From an uncultured Fretibacterium sp. (GTDB lineage Bacteria > Synergistota > Synergistia > Synergistales > Aminobacteriaceae): a stretch of DNA of 64,000 bases. The DNA lies in NCBI GenBank assembly GCA_937911045.1, contig CALEPX010000012.1, positions 1-64,000 on the forward strand, given 5' to 3'. This document shows positions 26,825 through 35,520 of this stretch, in pieces. A program made the position numbers and the translations under genes. The number at the start of each line of letters is the position of its first letter. Position 1 is the first letter of the stretch. The notes beneath the pieces were generated by a model. It was not told where the DNA came from. It saw nothing but the letters and a program-made list of their open reading frames with translations, and ran no database searches.

Positions 26825-28484
26825 CGGCAGCGTTAGAAATCTGACGCAGAGTAATTACGCAATCTCATGGACAACGGCGAGTACGGATATTTTGGGAATG
26901 CGATTCACTGACGGAGTTCTGACTGTTGAGGCTTCTGCTGATCTTGGCGTTTATAATATCCCGATACGTGCGGTAATTTCGGATGGCGATATTAGCACGT
27001 CTGTTGAGTCTGTATTAAATGTAATCGTGAAGAATGCTGCGCCTATTCTTGATAGCAGCGATATTAGCGTAACAGGAATCCCCGGAGATTCTATCAACGC
27101 GATCGTAATAGCTAATTCAGGAACGAATCTTGAATGGACGATTAACGGGATTTTGCCCCAGAATTTTTCGACATCGTTTGACGATAGAACTTTCGCAATC
27201 AACGGGACACCTGTTCTTGATGATGCCGGGAAAATTTTTGACGTAATAGTCAGGGCTTCAAATGATCAGGGAGTAGCTAATTGCAACGTGAGAATAATTA
27301 TCCGGAATATTGCGCCAGAACTTGTAACGGATATTCAGACGTTGAACGCGACGCCTCAGAGACCTATCGACGCAATAGTAATCACCGCAAAATCCGGAAC
27401 AAATCTCGAATGGTCAACCAGTGGAACTCTTCCCGCAGGCATAACCGGCAAAGTCGCCAATGATAACGCAAGCTTTATGATTAACGGTACTCCGGAAATT
27501 TCAGCTGCTGGGGAAATATTTTATTACACGATTAAGGCTTCAAATGATGTTGGAATTTCCAGCGTGCGAGTTGCGATTGATGTTGCGGAAATCGAGATTG
27601 AAATCGACCCGGTAATTTCGCACGATGTTGATGAGCCTGTCGCGGTTGAACCCGTTACGGTTGATGAAGTTTCGTCAATGTCAGCGCAAGAAAAAGAATC
27701 AATCACAGAAGTCGTTTTGACTGGAGATATTACGGATTTGTCGGATATACTCGCAGAACTGCCAAACATCGAAGCTCTAACTCTCTCGGACACACATATT
27801 CAGGAAATTTCCCTCGGTGAAAATACTCACCTGAAATTCATCGAAGCAAAAAGTTGTCCTGAACTTGAAGAAGTAAATCTCGCAGGTTGTACGGAACTTG
27901 AATATCTGGACATAAGTGAAGGCAGCGTATCACGTTTGAATGTTGACGGTTGCGTTTCGTTGAGAGAGCTTTATTGCAGCGGTAATCGTCTCCTGAAACT
28001 CGATGTCGCGGATTCGATTCTGATGCAGGAACTCGACTGCGGAAATCAGAACGTTCACAACTGGCAAGCAACTCAGAATTTTAACATGCACGAGCTTCTC
28101 GATAATTCCGGAGAAATCTCTGCGTCCGAAATCGAAGTTGGCGAAAATTCTGATGCTGGGAGAATCACAAATCTCAGAGCTTACGACGAATCCGGTAATG
28201 AAATTCGCGTTGAGTATGATGCCTCGACCGGTGAAGTGAATTTCGCGGCTGTCCCTGAATATTTTGCGTATGATTACGTGACGGGTTTTGCAGATGTTGC
28301 GATGGACGTTACGGTTCATGCTTCAAGCAGCGGCAATCACGCCACAGACACAGACACAGACACAGACACGGACACAATCACAAATTCTGAATCCAGATCC
28401 GGCACCAGCAGCGGTTGTAATTCAGGCTTCGGAGTATTTATGATTATTCTGGCGACGTTCGCTCTTGTGAAAAGACACGGCTGA
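26787..28484 (+). CDS. Segment 3 of the CotH gene: Ig-like, LRR and Synergist-CTERM tail
   Basis: The open frame continues the same repeat (NLYLSVTGLYSDGSV...SWTTASTDIL mirrors the earlier SLSWSTASSDI), so a base is missing just upstream. Three putative Ig domains follow, then short LRRs (LPNIEALTLSDTHI, LEYLDISEGSV, LRELYCSGNRLLKLDVA), a beta domain like that of the LRR protein at 16894, a TDTDTDTD linker and the tail GCNSGFGVFMIILATFALVK. It has no signal peptide or ribosome site of its own, so alone it would not reach the surface. Confidence 0.7.
   Translation: MNLYLSVTGLYSDGSVRNLTQSNYAISWTTASTDILGMRFTDGVLTVEASADLGVYNIPIRAVISDGDISTSVESVLNVIVKNAAPILDSSDISVTGIPGDSINAIVIANSGTNLEWTINGILPQNFSTSFDDRTFAINGTPVLDDAGKIFDVIVRASNDQGVANCNVRIIIRNIAPELVTDIQTLNATPQRPIDAIVITAKSGTNLEWSTSGTLPAGITGKVANDNASFMINGTPEISAAGEIFYYTIKASNDVGISSVRVAIDVAEIEIEIDPVISHDVDEPVAVEPVTVDEVSSMSAQEKESITEVVLTGDITDLSDILAELPNIEALTLSDTHIQEISLGENTHLKFIEAKSCPELEEVNLAGCTELEYLDISEGSVSRLNVDGCVSLRELYCSGNRLLKLDVADSILMQELDCGNQNVHNWQATQNFNMHELLDNSGEISASEIEVGENSDAGRITNLRAYDESGNEIRVEYDASTGEVNFAAVPEYFAYDYVTGFADVAMDVTVHASSSGNHATDTDTDTDTDTITNSESRSGTSSGCNSGFGVFMIILATFALVKRHG
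28343..28376 (+). repeat. ACAGAC hexamer repeat before the CotH protein tail
   Basis: About five in-frame copies of ACAGAC/ACGGAC encode Thr-Asp repeats just before the Synergist-CTERM tail. Copy-number change would vary spacer length from the surface anchor without shifting frame. Confidence 0.8.
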
Positions 28485-28560
28485 TTTTGCAGCTACAAAT
28501 TGCGATTTTTGTGCGATAATTTCCCGTGAGAAAATTATGTCAAGAAGGAGAGTATAATTC

Positions 28561-30120
28561 TTGCGGGAAAATATTATTATCTTGGATTGCGGCTCACAGT
28601 TTACTCAGTTGATTGCCCGGAGATTGCGCGAGTTGAAAATTCATAGCGTGATTCTTCCGTGGGATTCTGGTGTCGAGAAAATTGCGAGTTACGCGAAAAT
28701 TCACGGCGTGATAATTTCCGGAGGCCCTGACAGCGTGAACGCGCCCGATTCGATAACGATTGCTCCTGAAATTCTGAAGCTTGATTGTCCGATTTTGGGA
28801 ATTTGCTACGGGATGCAGCTATTAGCGAAATTGCTCGGTGGAGTTGTTAGTTCCGGAGATTCAGAAGAGTACGGTTTGACACGAATACGCCTGACCGGTA
28901 AAAAATCGCGATTACTTGGGAATTTGCCTGAGAATATTAACGCGTTGATGAGCCACGGAGATAACGTTTCAAGATTACCCGGAAAATTTTCTGTGACGGC
29001 TGAGACTTTGAACGGAGTTTGCGCTGCGATTGAGGACGAGTCCGGGAAATATTTCGGGCTGCAATTTCATCCGGAAGTCGCGAATACTGAAAACGGAATG
29101 GATATTCTGAGAAATTTTGCGTTCAGGATTTGCGGCTGTTCAGGTGATTGGGATCTGGGAAACTGGGTTGAGAATGCGATTGCGAATATCAAGTCCCAAG
29201 TTGCCGGTGAGAAAATTGTCTGCGGATTATCCGGCGGAGTTGATTCGAGTGTTGCGGCTGCGTTGGTGAATCGTGCGGTTGGTGAGCAGTTGACGTGTGT
29301 GTTCGTGAATCACGGGCTTATGCGCCTGAATGAGCCTGAATCTGTGTTAAAATCCTACGAGAACATGGGTCTGAATATAATTTACGTTGATGCGAGCGAG
29401 AAATTCCTGAGTGAACTTGCAGGCGTTACGGATCCTGAGAGAAAGCGTCACATAATCGGCAAATTATTCATTGATGTGTTCGACGAACAAGCTGCGAAAA
29501 TTCCTGGCGTGAAATGGTTATTGCAGGGGACGATTTATCCGGACGTAATTGAGAGCGGCGGTGTGAAATCCTCTGGCAAATCTGGCAAAAAAGGAGCTGT
29601 CGTGATAAAATCGCATCACAACGTCGGAGGCTTGCCTGAGAACATGAATCTGAAATTACTCGAACCGTTGCGTGATTTGTTCAAAGATGAAGTTCGCAAA
29701 ATCGGCGAGTTAATCAGAGTTCCGGACGAGATAGTTTCGCGACAACCGTTTCCCGGTCCCGGACTTGCGGTTAGATGTTTGGGAGAAATCACGCAGTCAA
29801 GGCTTGATATTCTGAGATTAGCTGATAATATTTTCACTCAGGAATTGCGGCGTTCAGGTTTGTACAGGAATATTTGGCAGGCATTTTGCGTATTATTACC
29901 GGTTCGCAGCGTGGGCGTGATGGGCGACGGACGCACGTATCAGGAAGTTGTTGCGTTACGTGCGGTGAACTCACAGGACGCGATGACAGCTGAATGGTCA
30001 AGGATTGATTACGAAGTTCTGGATATTACGGCGAAGAGAATTTGCAACGAAGTTCGTGGAGTGAATCGAGTTGTGTTGGACATAACGTCGAAGCCGCCTG
30101 CGACAATCGAGTGGGAATAA
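28561..30120 (+). CDS. guaA: GMP synthase (glutamine-hydrolysing)
   Basis: 519 residues, TTG start with AAGGAG eleven bases upstream. An N-terminal class I glutamine amidotransferase has nucleophile Cys in GICYGMQLL and His/Glu in LQFHPEVANT. The ATP-pyrophosphatase domain has the PP-loop LSGGVDSSVAAAL. The C-terminal dimerisation domain ends VVLDITSKPPATIEWE, the usual GuaA end. It converts XMP to GMP using glutamine and ATP. Apparently monocistronic, with no clear hairpin after the stop. Confidence 0.98.
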   Translation: MRENIIILDCGSQFTQLIARRLRELKIHSVILPWDSGVEKIASYAKIHGVIISGGPDSVNAPDSITIAPEILKLDCPILGICYGMQLLAKLLGGVVSSGDSEEYGLTRIRLTGKKSRLLGNLPENINALMSHGDNVSRLPGKFSVTAETLNGVCAAIEDESGKYFGLQFHPEVANTENGMDILRNFAFRICGCSGDWDLGNWVENAIANIKSQVAGEKIVCGLSGGVDSSVAAALVNRAVGEQLTCVFVNHGLMRLNEPESVLKSYENMGLNIIYVDASEKFLSELAGVTDPERKRHIIGKLFIDVFDEQAAKIPGVKWLLQGTIYPDVIESGGVKSSGKSGKKGAVVIKSHHNVGGLPENMNLKLLEPLRDLFKDEVRKIGELIRVPDEIVSRQPFPGPGLAVRCLGEITQSRLDILRLADNIFTQELRRSGLYRNIWQAFCVLLPVRSVGVMGDGRTYQEVVALRAVNSQDAMTAEWSRIDYEVLDITAKRICNEVRGVNRVVLDITSKPPATIEWE

Positions 30121-30172
30121 AATCTGGGAATAAAATCAGCCGTACGCATGATGAAAAATACTGGTTATGTTG

Positions 30173-30178
30173 TATAAT
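30173..30178 (+). promoter_or_regulatory. -10 box for the secreted-protein gene at 30234
   Basis: A perfect TATAAT lies 55 bp before the start codon. No convincing -35 was found at the right distance, so activity may depend on an activator or on upstream AT-rich sequence. Confidence 0.45.
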
Positions 30179-30233
30179 ACGCGCGTTAATGATTATGATA
30201 AGTATAAGTCTTAGCTCAGTCAGAAAGGAATGA

Positions 30234-31043
30234 ATGTTTATGCGGTCACGAGTGAAATTTGCAGCGGTTTTTATGCTGGTGATCATGATAATATCGAGTA
30301 CGGGTGCATTTGCAGCTAAAAAGAAAAGCAAACCCAAATCCAACGAAAATTCCACGTCGAAGCAGGTCAGCCCTTGGACGCACACGAATAATTTACGCAC
30401 GACAGATGGCGATCAGGAAGTCATGATTCGCGCAACGTATTACTCGAACGAATATGTCGAACAACTCGTCAACTCCGAAGCTGAGAAAAATCTCTGGACC
30501 CAGGACGAGATGGAAAATTACAAGTACACGCTCCTGAAAAACCTGAACTTAGCCGAGACGATTCCGATTCATATTTCGTTCACGGTTTACGGAATGCCGA
30601 TTTATGCGCAGCCGTTTGACAAGCATATTCACATGGTAGTCGGGAAGAATCGCTACGATCCGGTTGATTACGACAGGCGATTTAATTTCAAGATTATCGG
30701 AGACCGTGACGGAATGGTGCATTTCCCAAGATATGATCCCAAGACGGGCAAGGAAATTCTGGCAGGTGCGCGTGATTTGCGTGTAGTGCTTGACTCGTCG
30801 ATAAGTTACGCGATGTCGTCGAGAGGCGGCGATGTTCTTTGGGTCTGGGATTTGAACCGGGATCGCGGCGGAAGTTCAATCACAACCGGCAAGGCAGCGA
30901 CACGTTTGGAAATCGACAGGTTGCTCAAGCGTCTGGACAAGTTGCGCACGGATCGTGATGACTTGCAGAAACAAATTGACGCGATAAATTCGGAGTATAA
31001 TCAGGTCAGCACTCGAATTGATGAGTTGCAATCGCAGAATTAA
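30234..31043 (+). CDS. Secreted protein of unknown function with C-terminal coiled coil
   Basis: 269 residues. AAAGGA is 4 nt from the first ATG (30234) and 10 nt from a second in-frame ATG (30240); either may be used. A signal peptide (FAAVFMLVIMIISSTGAFA) is followed by a Lys/Ser/Asn-rich linker. A central globular region (MIRATYYSNEYVEQLVNS, IHISFTVYGMPIYAQPF, RRFNFKIIGDRDGMVHFPRY, LRVVLDSSISYAMS) follows, and the last ~50 residues form a coiled coil (RLLKRLDKLRTDRDDLQKQI). Family not recognised; likely periplasmic. It precedes pfkA by 75 nt. Confidence 0.8.
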   Translation: MFMRSRVKFAAVFMLVIMIISSTGAFAAKKKSKPKSNENSTSKQVSPWTHTNNLRTTDGDQEVMIRATYYSNEYVEQLVNSEAEKNLWTQDEMENYKYTLLKNLNLAETIPIHISFTVYGMPIYAQPFDKHIHMVVGKNRYDPVDYDRRFNFKIIGDRDGMVHFPRYDPKTGKEILAGARDLRVVLDSSISYAMSSRGGDVLWVWDLNRDRGGSSITTGKAATRLEIDRLLKRLDKLRTDRDDLQKQIDAINSEYNQVSTRIDELQSQN

Positions 31044-31118
31044 TAAATCAGGAAGCCTACAAAACTTGCAGATGTATATAGATTTTAGAGATTTAGAAAG
31101 GAAGTCAGTATTTTTATC

Positions 31119-32084
31119 ATGAACAAGATGGATCGTATCGCTGTTCTCACAAGCGGCGGCGACTCACCGGGAATGAATGCGGCAATTAGAGCTGTCGCGA
31201 GAACATGTATGTTCAACGACAAAGAATGTATCGGTGTAATGCGCGGATACGAGGGATTGATTGAGGGCGATTTTGTGCCATTGGATCGCAAGGCTATCGG
31301 CGGAATTATGCACCGGGGCGGAACGGTTTTGAAGACGGCTCGCAGTGAGAGATTCAAAACCCCTGAAGGACGCGAATTGGCTCTGGAACAGATGCGCAAG
31401 GCCGGGATCGATGGCTTGGTCGTTATTGGCGGCGATGGTTCTTTTCACGGGGCGAAGGCTCTGCATGATCTGGGATTCCCAACAGTAGGCATTCCCGGAA
31501 CGATTGATAATGACATAACCGGAACTGATGAGACGATTGGATTTGATACGGCTGTGAACACGGCTCTGGAAGCGATTCGAAAATTGCGCGATACGGCGTC
31601 AAGTCACGAGAGATTATTCATTGTCGAAGTCATGGGACGTAACGCTGGATTTCTTGCACTCGAAGTTGCTGTGGCGAGCGGTGCTGAATACGTCGTTGTG
31701 CCTGAATTGCCGCTGAGCATCGGTCAATTATGCAAGCAGCTCAAAGCTTCGTACGCGGAACACAGGAGTCACACGCTGATAATTCTCGCTGAGGGCGTAA
31801 TGTCTGCGGCGCAAATGTGCGAGAAATTGCAGGACACTGGCGGTTATGATCCGAGAGTTACGGTTTTGGGATATATTCAGCGCGGCGGTTCTCCGACATC
31901 GTTTGACATAGTTCTTTCGACGCGAATGGGAGCATTTGCCACTGAGGGATTATTAATCGGCAAATCCGGCGTAATGGTCGGGAATATTAATCACAAGCTG
32001 GTATTCAGTGACCTGGAGAGAGCTTGGAGTGAGCATAAGTCATTGAGCCCGGAATTGCTGAGCTTGATTACGAAAATGAATTAA
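31119..32084 (+). CDS. pfkA: ATP-dependent 6-phosphofructokinase
   Basis: 321 residues, the standard bacterial PfkA length. Motifs: IAVLTSGGDSPGMNAAIR, the GGDGS loop marking ATP rather than pyrophosphate as donor, PGTIDNDI with the catalytic Asp, MGRNAGFLAL and GYIQRGGSPT. It commits glucose to glycolysis by phosphorylating fructose 6-phosphate. The start may be 31119 or the ATG nine bases later; both have GGAAG upstream at a rather long distance. No clear terminator separates it from rho. Confidence 0.97.
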   Translation: MNKMDRIAVLTSGGDSPGMNAAIRAVARTCMFNDKECIGVMRGYEGLIEGDFVPLDRKAIGGIMHRGGTVLKTARSERFKTPEGRELALEQMRKAGIDGLVVIGGDGSFHGAKALHDLGFPTVGIPGTIDNDITGTDETIGFDTAVNTALEAIRKLRDTASSHERLFIVEVMGRNAGFLALEVAVASGAEYVVVPELPLSIGQLCKQLKASYAEHRSHTLIILAEGVMSAAQMCEKLQDTGGYDPRVTVLGYIQRGGSPTSFDIVLSTRMGAFATEGLLIGKSGVMVGNINHKLVFSDLERAWSEHKSLSPELLSLITKMN

Positions 32085-32130
32085 CATGAATTGATTTGCA
32101 AATATATTTCCCCTGTTCCAGATGTTATAG

Positions 32131-32136
32131 TATAAT
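32131..32136 (+). promoter_or_regulatory. -10 box upstream of rho
   Basis: Perfect TATAAT 72-81 bp before the candidate rho starts; the -35 match is poor. The ~65-nt leader that follows is AT-rich and shows no strong hairpin. Confidence 0.4.
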
Positions 32137-32207
32137 ATGTATATAATACAGCAGGGGGAATATATATCACGTAAGGACAGTGACTAAACCTAACTAATCT
32201 TAAGGAT

Positions 32208-34556
32208 ATGGACAACATGGAAAATAATAATACCGAAACAAAGCGCAAACGAGAACAAAAGACGTTGACGCAATCTCCGGATTTGAATCCAGATAAGCGA
32301 CGGCGATCTGCGGAGGAAATAATCAGGCAAATCTTGTCGAAAGCACCACGAAATCCCACGAAAACTGCGAGGAAAGTTCTTGAAGATTTCAATCTCGACA
32401 AAGTTTCTGATGATAATAAGTTCAAGGATTTGACGGAAATCCAGCCACGAAAACCACTGGAAATTGAGCCACCAACACGAATAATCGTACGGCAACCTAA
32501 GAAAGAAGCAATCGAAAACGCACGCAGACTCTTGGAGAAACTCTCAGAGAAACCAAAGCCAAAACCCAAGCACGAACCCGAACCAGAGCATACGCAAACG
32601 CAAGTTCAAGCACCAAAGCCTGAGTTAAAGTTAATACCGGAATCAATACCGGAAGCAAACTCAAAGCCGGAATCAATACCTGAGATGAAAACACGCATGG
32701 AAACCCGAGACGAAATTCGCGCGAAAATTCAGGAGACGATTTCATCCAGGGCATCTGAAAATTTCAGGGACAGTGACAGGAACGAACGATTTGCAAACAG
32801 GCGGGACAGGAATCAAAACTCAAATTCACGAACGAGAATCTTGCCAAATCGTGACGAAATTCTGAAGCAGTACAAATTATCAAGAGAACGCGAACGCTCA
32901 AAAGAAAGCGAACTTCTCAAAGAACGCGAACAACGCCGCGAACATGCAAGACTGAACCAAATGGTCTACGATGCTCAGGCAGAAAACAAGTCAAACGCTC
33001 CGATTGAATTAATCGATTTAAGGCAGAAATCCGAACCAGCAAAACCAGCCCAGACACAAGCTCAATCCGAAACGTTACGAAAACCCAAGCCCGACTCGAA
33101 TCAGAATTTTCAGCAGCAACACAAACAGAAATATCAACAGAAATATCAGCATAATAAAACTCAGCAGCGAATCCCTGGAGCATTCCGAATGTCTGACCTG
33201 TACGATCACGGGAATGTTAAACAAAAGCTCAAGAATATTCCTGACGAGAAAAGTTACGCGAGAGACTCAGAATATGCGGCTCAAACGCAAAATCGTGCTT
33301 CAAAAAATTCTTACACATTCGCAGCACTTAATTCCAAGGACGTATTCGAACTCAGGGAAATAGCGACGAAATTCAATCTGCGTTTCTCGCCGACTAAGCA
33401 CAAAGAAGATATTATATTCGCAATTCTGAAGGCTCAAACTGATGGAACGGGCTTCAAGTTCGGTGGCGGAACTCTGGAGATTATGCAGGAGGGCTTCGGA
33501 TTTCTTCGACCTCAGGGAATGTTGCCGACTGAAAACGATGTGTATCTCTCAGCTTCACAGATCCGCAAATTCGGGCTGCGAAACGGCGATATAGTCTGGG
33601 GATTAGTCCGTGCGCCGCGCGATCAGGAGCATTATGACGCGTTATTGCGTGTTGACGTCGTGAATTATACTACGGCAGCGTCTTTGACTAATAGACCATT
33701 GTTCACGGAATTGACGCCGATGTTCCCGGATAGGAGACTTACGCTTGAGTCAAAACCTGAAGAGCTTTCGACCAGATTGATCGACATGTTCACGCCGATT
33801 GGATTTGGTCAGCGCGCACTGATAGTCTCACCGCCAAAAGCCGGAAAAACTACGCTCCTGAAAGATATTGCGAGTGCTATTTCGCGGAATTTCCCGGAGA
33901 TTGTGCTGATTGCTCTGTTAATCGACGAACGCCCCGAAGAAGTTACGGATATATCAATGTCAATCGAGGGTGAGATAATCTCGTCAACGTTTGACAGACC
34001 CGCAGATGAACATGTTCGCGTTGCCAGCCTTGCGCTTGAGAAAGCCAAGAGACTTGTTGAAGCGCATCGTGATGTAGTAGTCCTGCTTGATTCGATTACG
34101 AGGCTTGCCAGAGCATCGAACTTGTTAGCACCGTCATCAGGGCGAACTTTGTCTGGAGGCGTTGACGCTTCAGGATTGCATTTTCCAAAACAATTCTTCG
34201 GAGCAGCGCGTAATTTTGTCGAGGGAGGCAGCTTGACGATAATTGGCACGGCGTTGGTTGATACCGGCAGCAGAATGGACGATATTATTTACGAGGAGTT
34301 CAAAGGCACGGGCAACATGGAATTGCATTTGTCACGCAGGCTCGCAGACCAGAGAATTTTCCCCGCGATTGATATAACACGCTCCGGAACTCGACGCGAA
34401 GAACTGCTAATTCCGCCGGATGATTTGACCAGACTTTGGGCTTTGAGAAAGCGAATCACTGGAATTGACGAGACGAGCGCATTGTCAGTGATAATTAACA
34501 AGCTCAAGCAGACGAAAGATAATCAGGAATTTCTTGCCTCGATTAAGCTGGACTAG
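32208..34556 (+). CDS. rho: Transcription termination factor Rho with ~370-residue disordered N-terminal extension
   Basis: 782 residues against ~420 in E. coli. AAGGA favours the in-frame ATG at 32217, although 32208 is open. Residues ~1-370 are low-complexity and charged (KPKPKHEPEPEH, runs of RERERSKESE, QQ/KYQQKYQ), with no globular motif. The canonical Rho then begins: Rho-N helix bundle at ~372 (DVFELREIATKFNLRF), cold-shock RNA-binding domain (GFGFLRPQ...DVYLSASQIRKFGLR), Walker A SPPKAGKTTLL at ~541, Walker B VVVLLDSITRLARA and the Q/R-loop GGSLTIIGTALVDTGS. Hexameric RNA helicase ending transcription. Disordered insertions are known in some gut Rho proteins, where they promote condensation. 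Confidence 0.95.
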   Translation: MDNMENNNTETKRKREQKTLTQSPDLNPDKRRRSAEEIIRQILSKAPRNPTKTARKVLEDFNLDKVSDDNKFKDLTEIQPRKPLEIEPPTRIIVRQPKKEAIENARRLLEKLSEKPKPKPKHEPEPEHTQTQVQAPKPELKLIPESIPEANSKPESIPEMKTRMETRDEIRAKIQETISSRASENFRDSDRNERFANRRDRNQNSNSRTRILPNRDEILKQYKLSRERERSKESELLKEREQRREHARLNQMVYDAQAENKSNAPIELIDLRQKSEPAKPAQTQAQSETLRKPKPDSNQNFQQQHKQKYQQKYQHNKTQQRIPGAFRMSDLYDHGNVKQKLKNIPDEKSYARDSEYAAQTQNRASKNSYTFAALNSKDVFELREIATKFNLRFSPTKHKEDIIFAILKAQTDGTGFKFGGGTLEIMQEGFGFLRPQGMLPTENDVYLSASQIRKFGLRNGDIVWGLVRAPRDQEHYDALLRVDVVNYTTAASLTNRPLFTELTPMFPDRRLTLESKPEELSTRLIDMFTPIGFGQRALIVSPPKAGKTTLLKDIASAISRNFPEIVLIALLIDERPEEVTDISMSIEGEIISSTFDRPADEHVRVASLALEKAKRLVEAHRDVVVLLDSITRLARASNLLAPSSGRTLSGGVDASGLHFPKQFFGAARNFVEGGSLTIIGTALVDTGSRMDDIIYEEFKGTGNMELHLSRRLADQRIFPAIDITRSGTRREELLIPPDDLTRLWALRKRITGIDETSALSVIINKLKQTKDNQEFLASIKLD

Positions 34557-34567
34557 CTGGATTAAAC

Positions 34568-35503
34568 ATGAGTGCTGTAAATATTCTTCTGGCTGCGTAC
34601 AATGGCGAGAAATATATTCGTGCGCAGATAGACTCGATACTTGCTCAGACGTTTCGTGATTTTCGCGTTATAATCCGCGATGATGGTTCAAGTGACGACA
34701 CGCCGAGAATCATTCGTGAATATCAGGTGAAATACCCGGAATTTGTTCGTGTAGTCGAAGATGACGTTACGTGCAAAAGCCCAACCCGAAATTTTTTCCA
34801 GCTCTTGAAGAATACGGATTCAGATTGTGAATACGTGATGTTCTCGGATCAGGACGATTACTGGTTCGCGAACAAGATCGAGATTAGCGTTTCTGAATTG
34901 CGCAAACTTGAAGCTGAATTTGGCAAGTCTACGCCGATTCTCGTATTCGCAGCGTCACAAGCTGTTGATGAGAATTTGCAGCCGATAAATAATAATCCAG
35001 TGCGAAATATTCCGGAGAAATTCTTGCGCGTTAATAAATTACTTGTCGAGAATTGCGGTGTCGGCGGCTGTGTCTTGATGTGTAATCGCAGTTTGTTCAG
35101 GAATATCGGCGAATTTGACGAGAGAATCATGATTCACGACTGGTGGTTTGCGATTTATGCGAGCGCGTGCGGAGTAATTCGCTATATTCCGGAGAAACTC
35201 ATGTTTTACAGGCAGCACGCCAATAACGAGTTCGGTTCGGTAAATTTGCGTGGATTCCGTTACAGGCTAAAGCGATTTTTCGCGCGTGGGAATATTGCCA
35301 AGACACTGAGAGATTATCTGGAGCAGGCGAAATTGTTCCGTGAAAGATATTTTGACAGGATTCGCCCGGAGAATTTGCGGATTATTGACGAGTTTATAAA
35401 CTTGCATAAGTCTTGTAAACCCGTGAGAATTTGCAGATTATTGCGCGGAGGATTCTTGAAGCAGGATTGGGTCAGGGCAATAGCTCAGATTTTGTACGTG
35501 TAA
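34568..35503 (+). CDS. Family 2 glycosyltransferase
   Basis: 311 residues. GT-A fold start VNILLAAYNGEKYIRAQIDSIL, then RDDGSSDDTPRII, and the metal-binding motif in MFSDQDDYWFANK. A MIHDWWFAIYA segment and a Lys/Arg-rich C-terminus follow. The arrangement matches rhamnosyl- and other polysaccharide transferases of GT2. It probably adds a sugar to a surface polysaccharide from the cytoplasmic side; the donor cannot be told. It starts 11 bases after rho with a weak ribosome site and is followed by an oxidoreductase after 17 bases, not by other polysaccharide genes. Confidence 0.9.
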   Translation: MSAVNILLAAYNGEKYIRAQIDSILAQTFRDFRVIIRDDGSSDDTPRIIREYQVKYPEFVRVVEDDVTCKSPTRNFFQLLKNTDSDCEYVMFSDQDDYWFANKIEISVSELRKLEAEFGKSTPILVFAASQAVDENLQPINNNPVRNIPEKFLRVNKLLVENCGVGGCVLMCNRSLFRNIGEFDERIMIHDWWFAIYASACGVIRYIPEKLMFYRQHANNEFGSVNLRGFRYRLKRFFARGNIAKTLRDYLEQAKLFRERYFDRIRPENLRIIDEFINLHKSCKPVRICRLLRGGFLKQDWVRAIAQILYV

Positions 35504-35520
35504 TTTTGGGAGGAAATGTC

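Larger units (their letters stand above)
23020..28484 (+). pseudogene. Lamin-tail/CotH/Ig-like/LRR surface protein gene broken by two frameshifts
   Basis: Three consecutive plus-strand reading frames join into one long protein if a single base is removed at a G7 tract (23394-23400) and one base is added near 26785-26796. The joined product would be ~1820 residues: signal peptide, lamin-tail-like domain, CotH kinase-like domain, repeated Ig-like/putative Ig domains, a short LRR block, a TDTDTD linker and a Synergist-CTERM tail. Sequence is conserved in style across both breaks, so the lesions are recent, phase-variable, or assembly errors. The two breaks together would silence anchoring of the N-terminal domains. 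Confidence 0.75.

Noticed and set aside
23020..28484. Three separate genes in the CotH region
   Set aside because: Only the first has a ribosome site and signal peptide and only the last has the surface tail; repeats run across both breaks, so one broken gene is the simpler reading.
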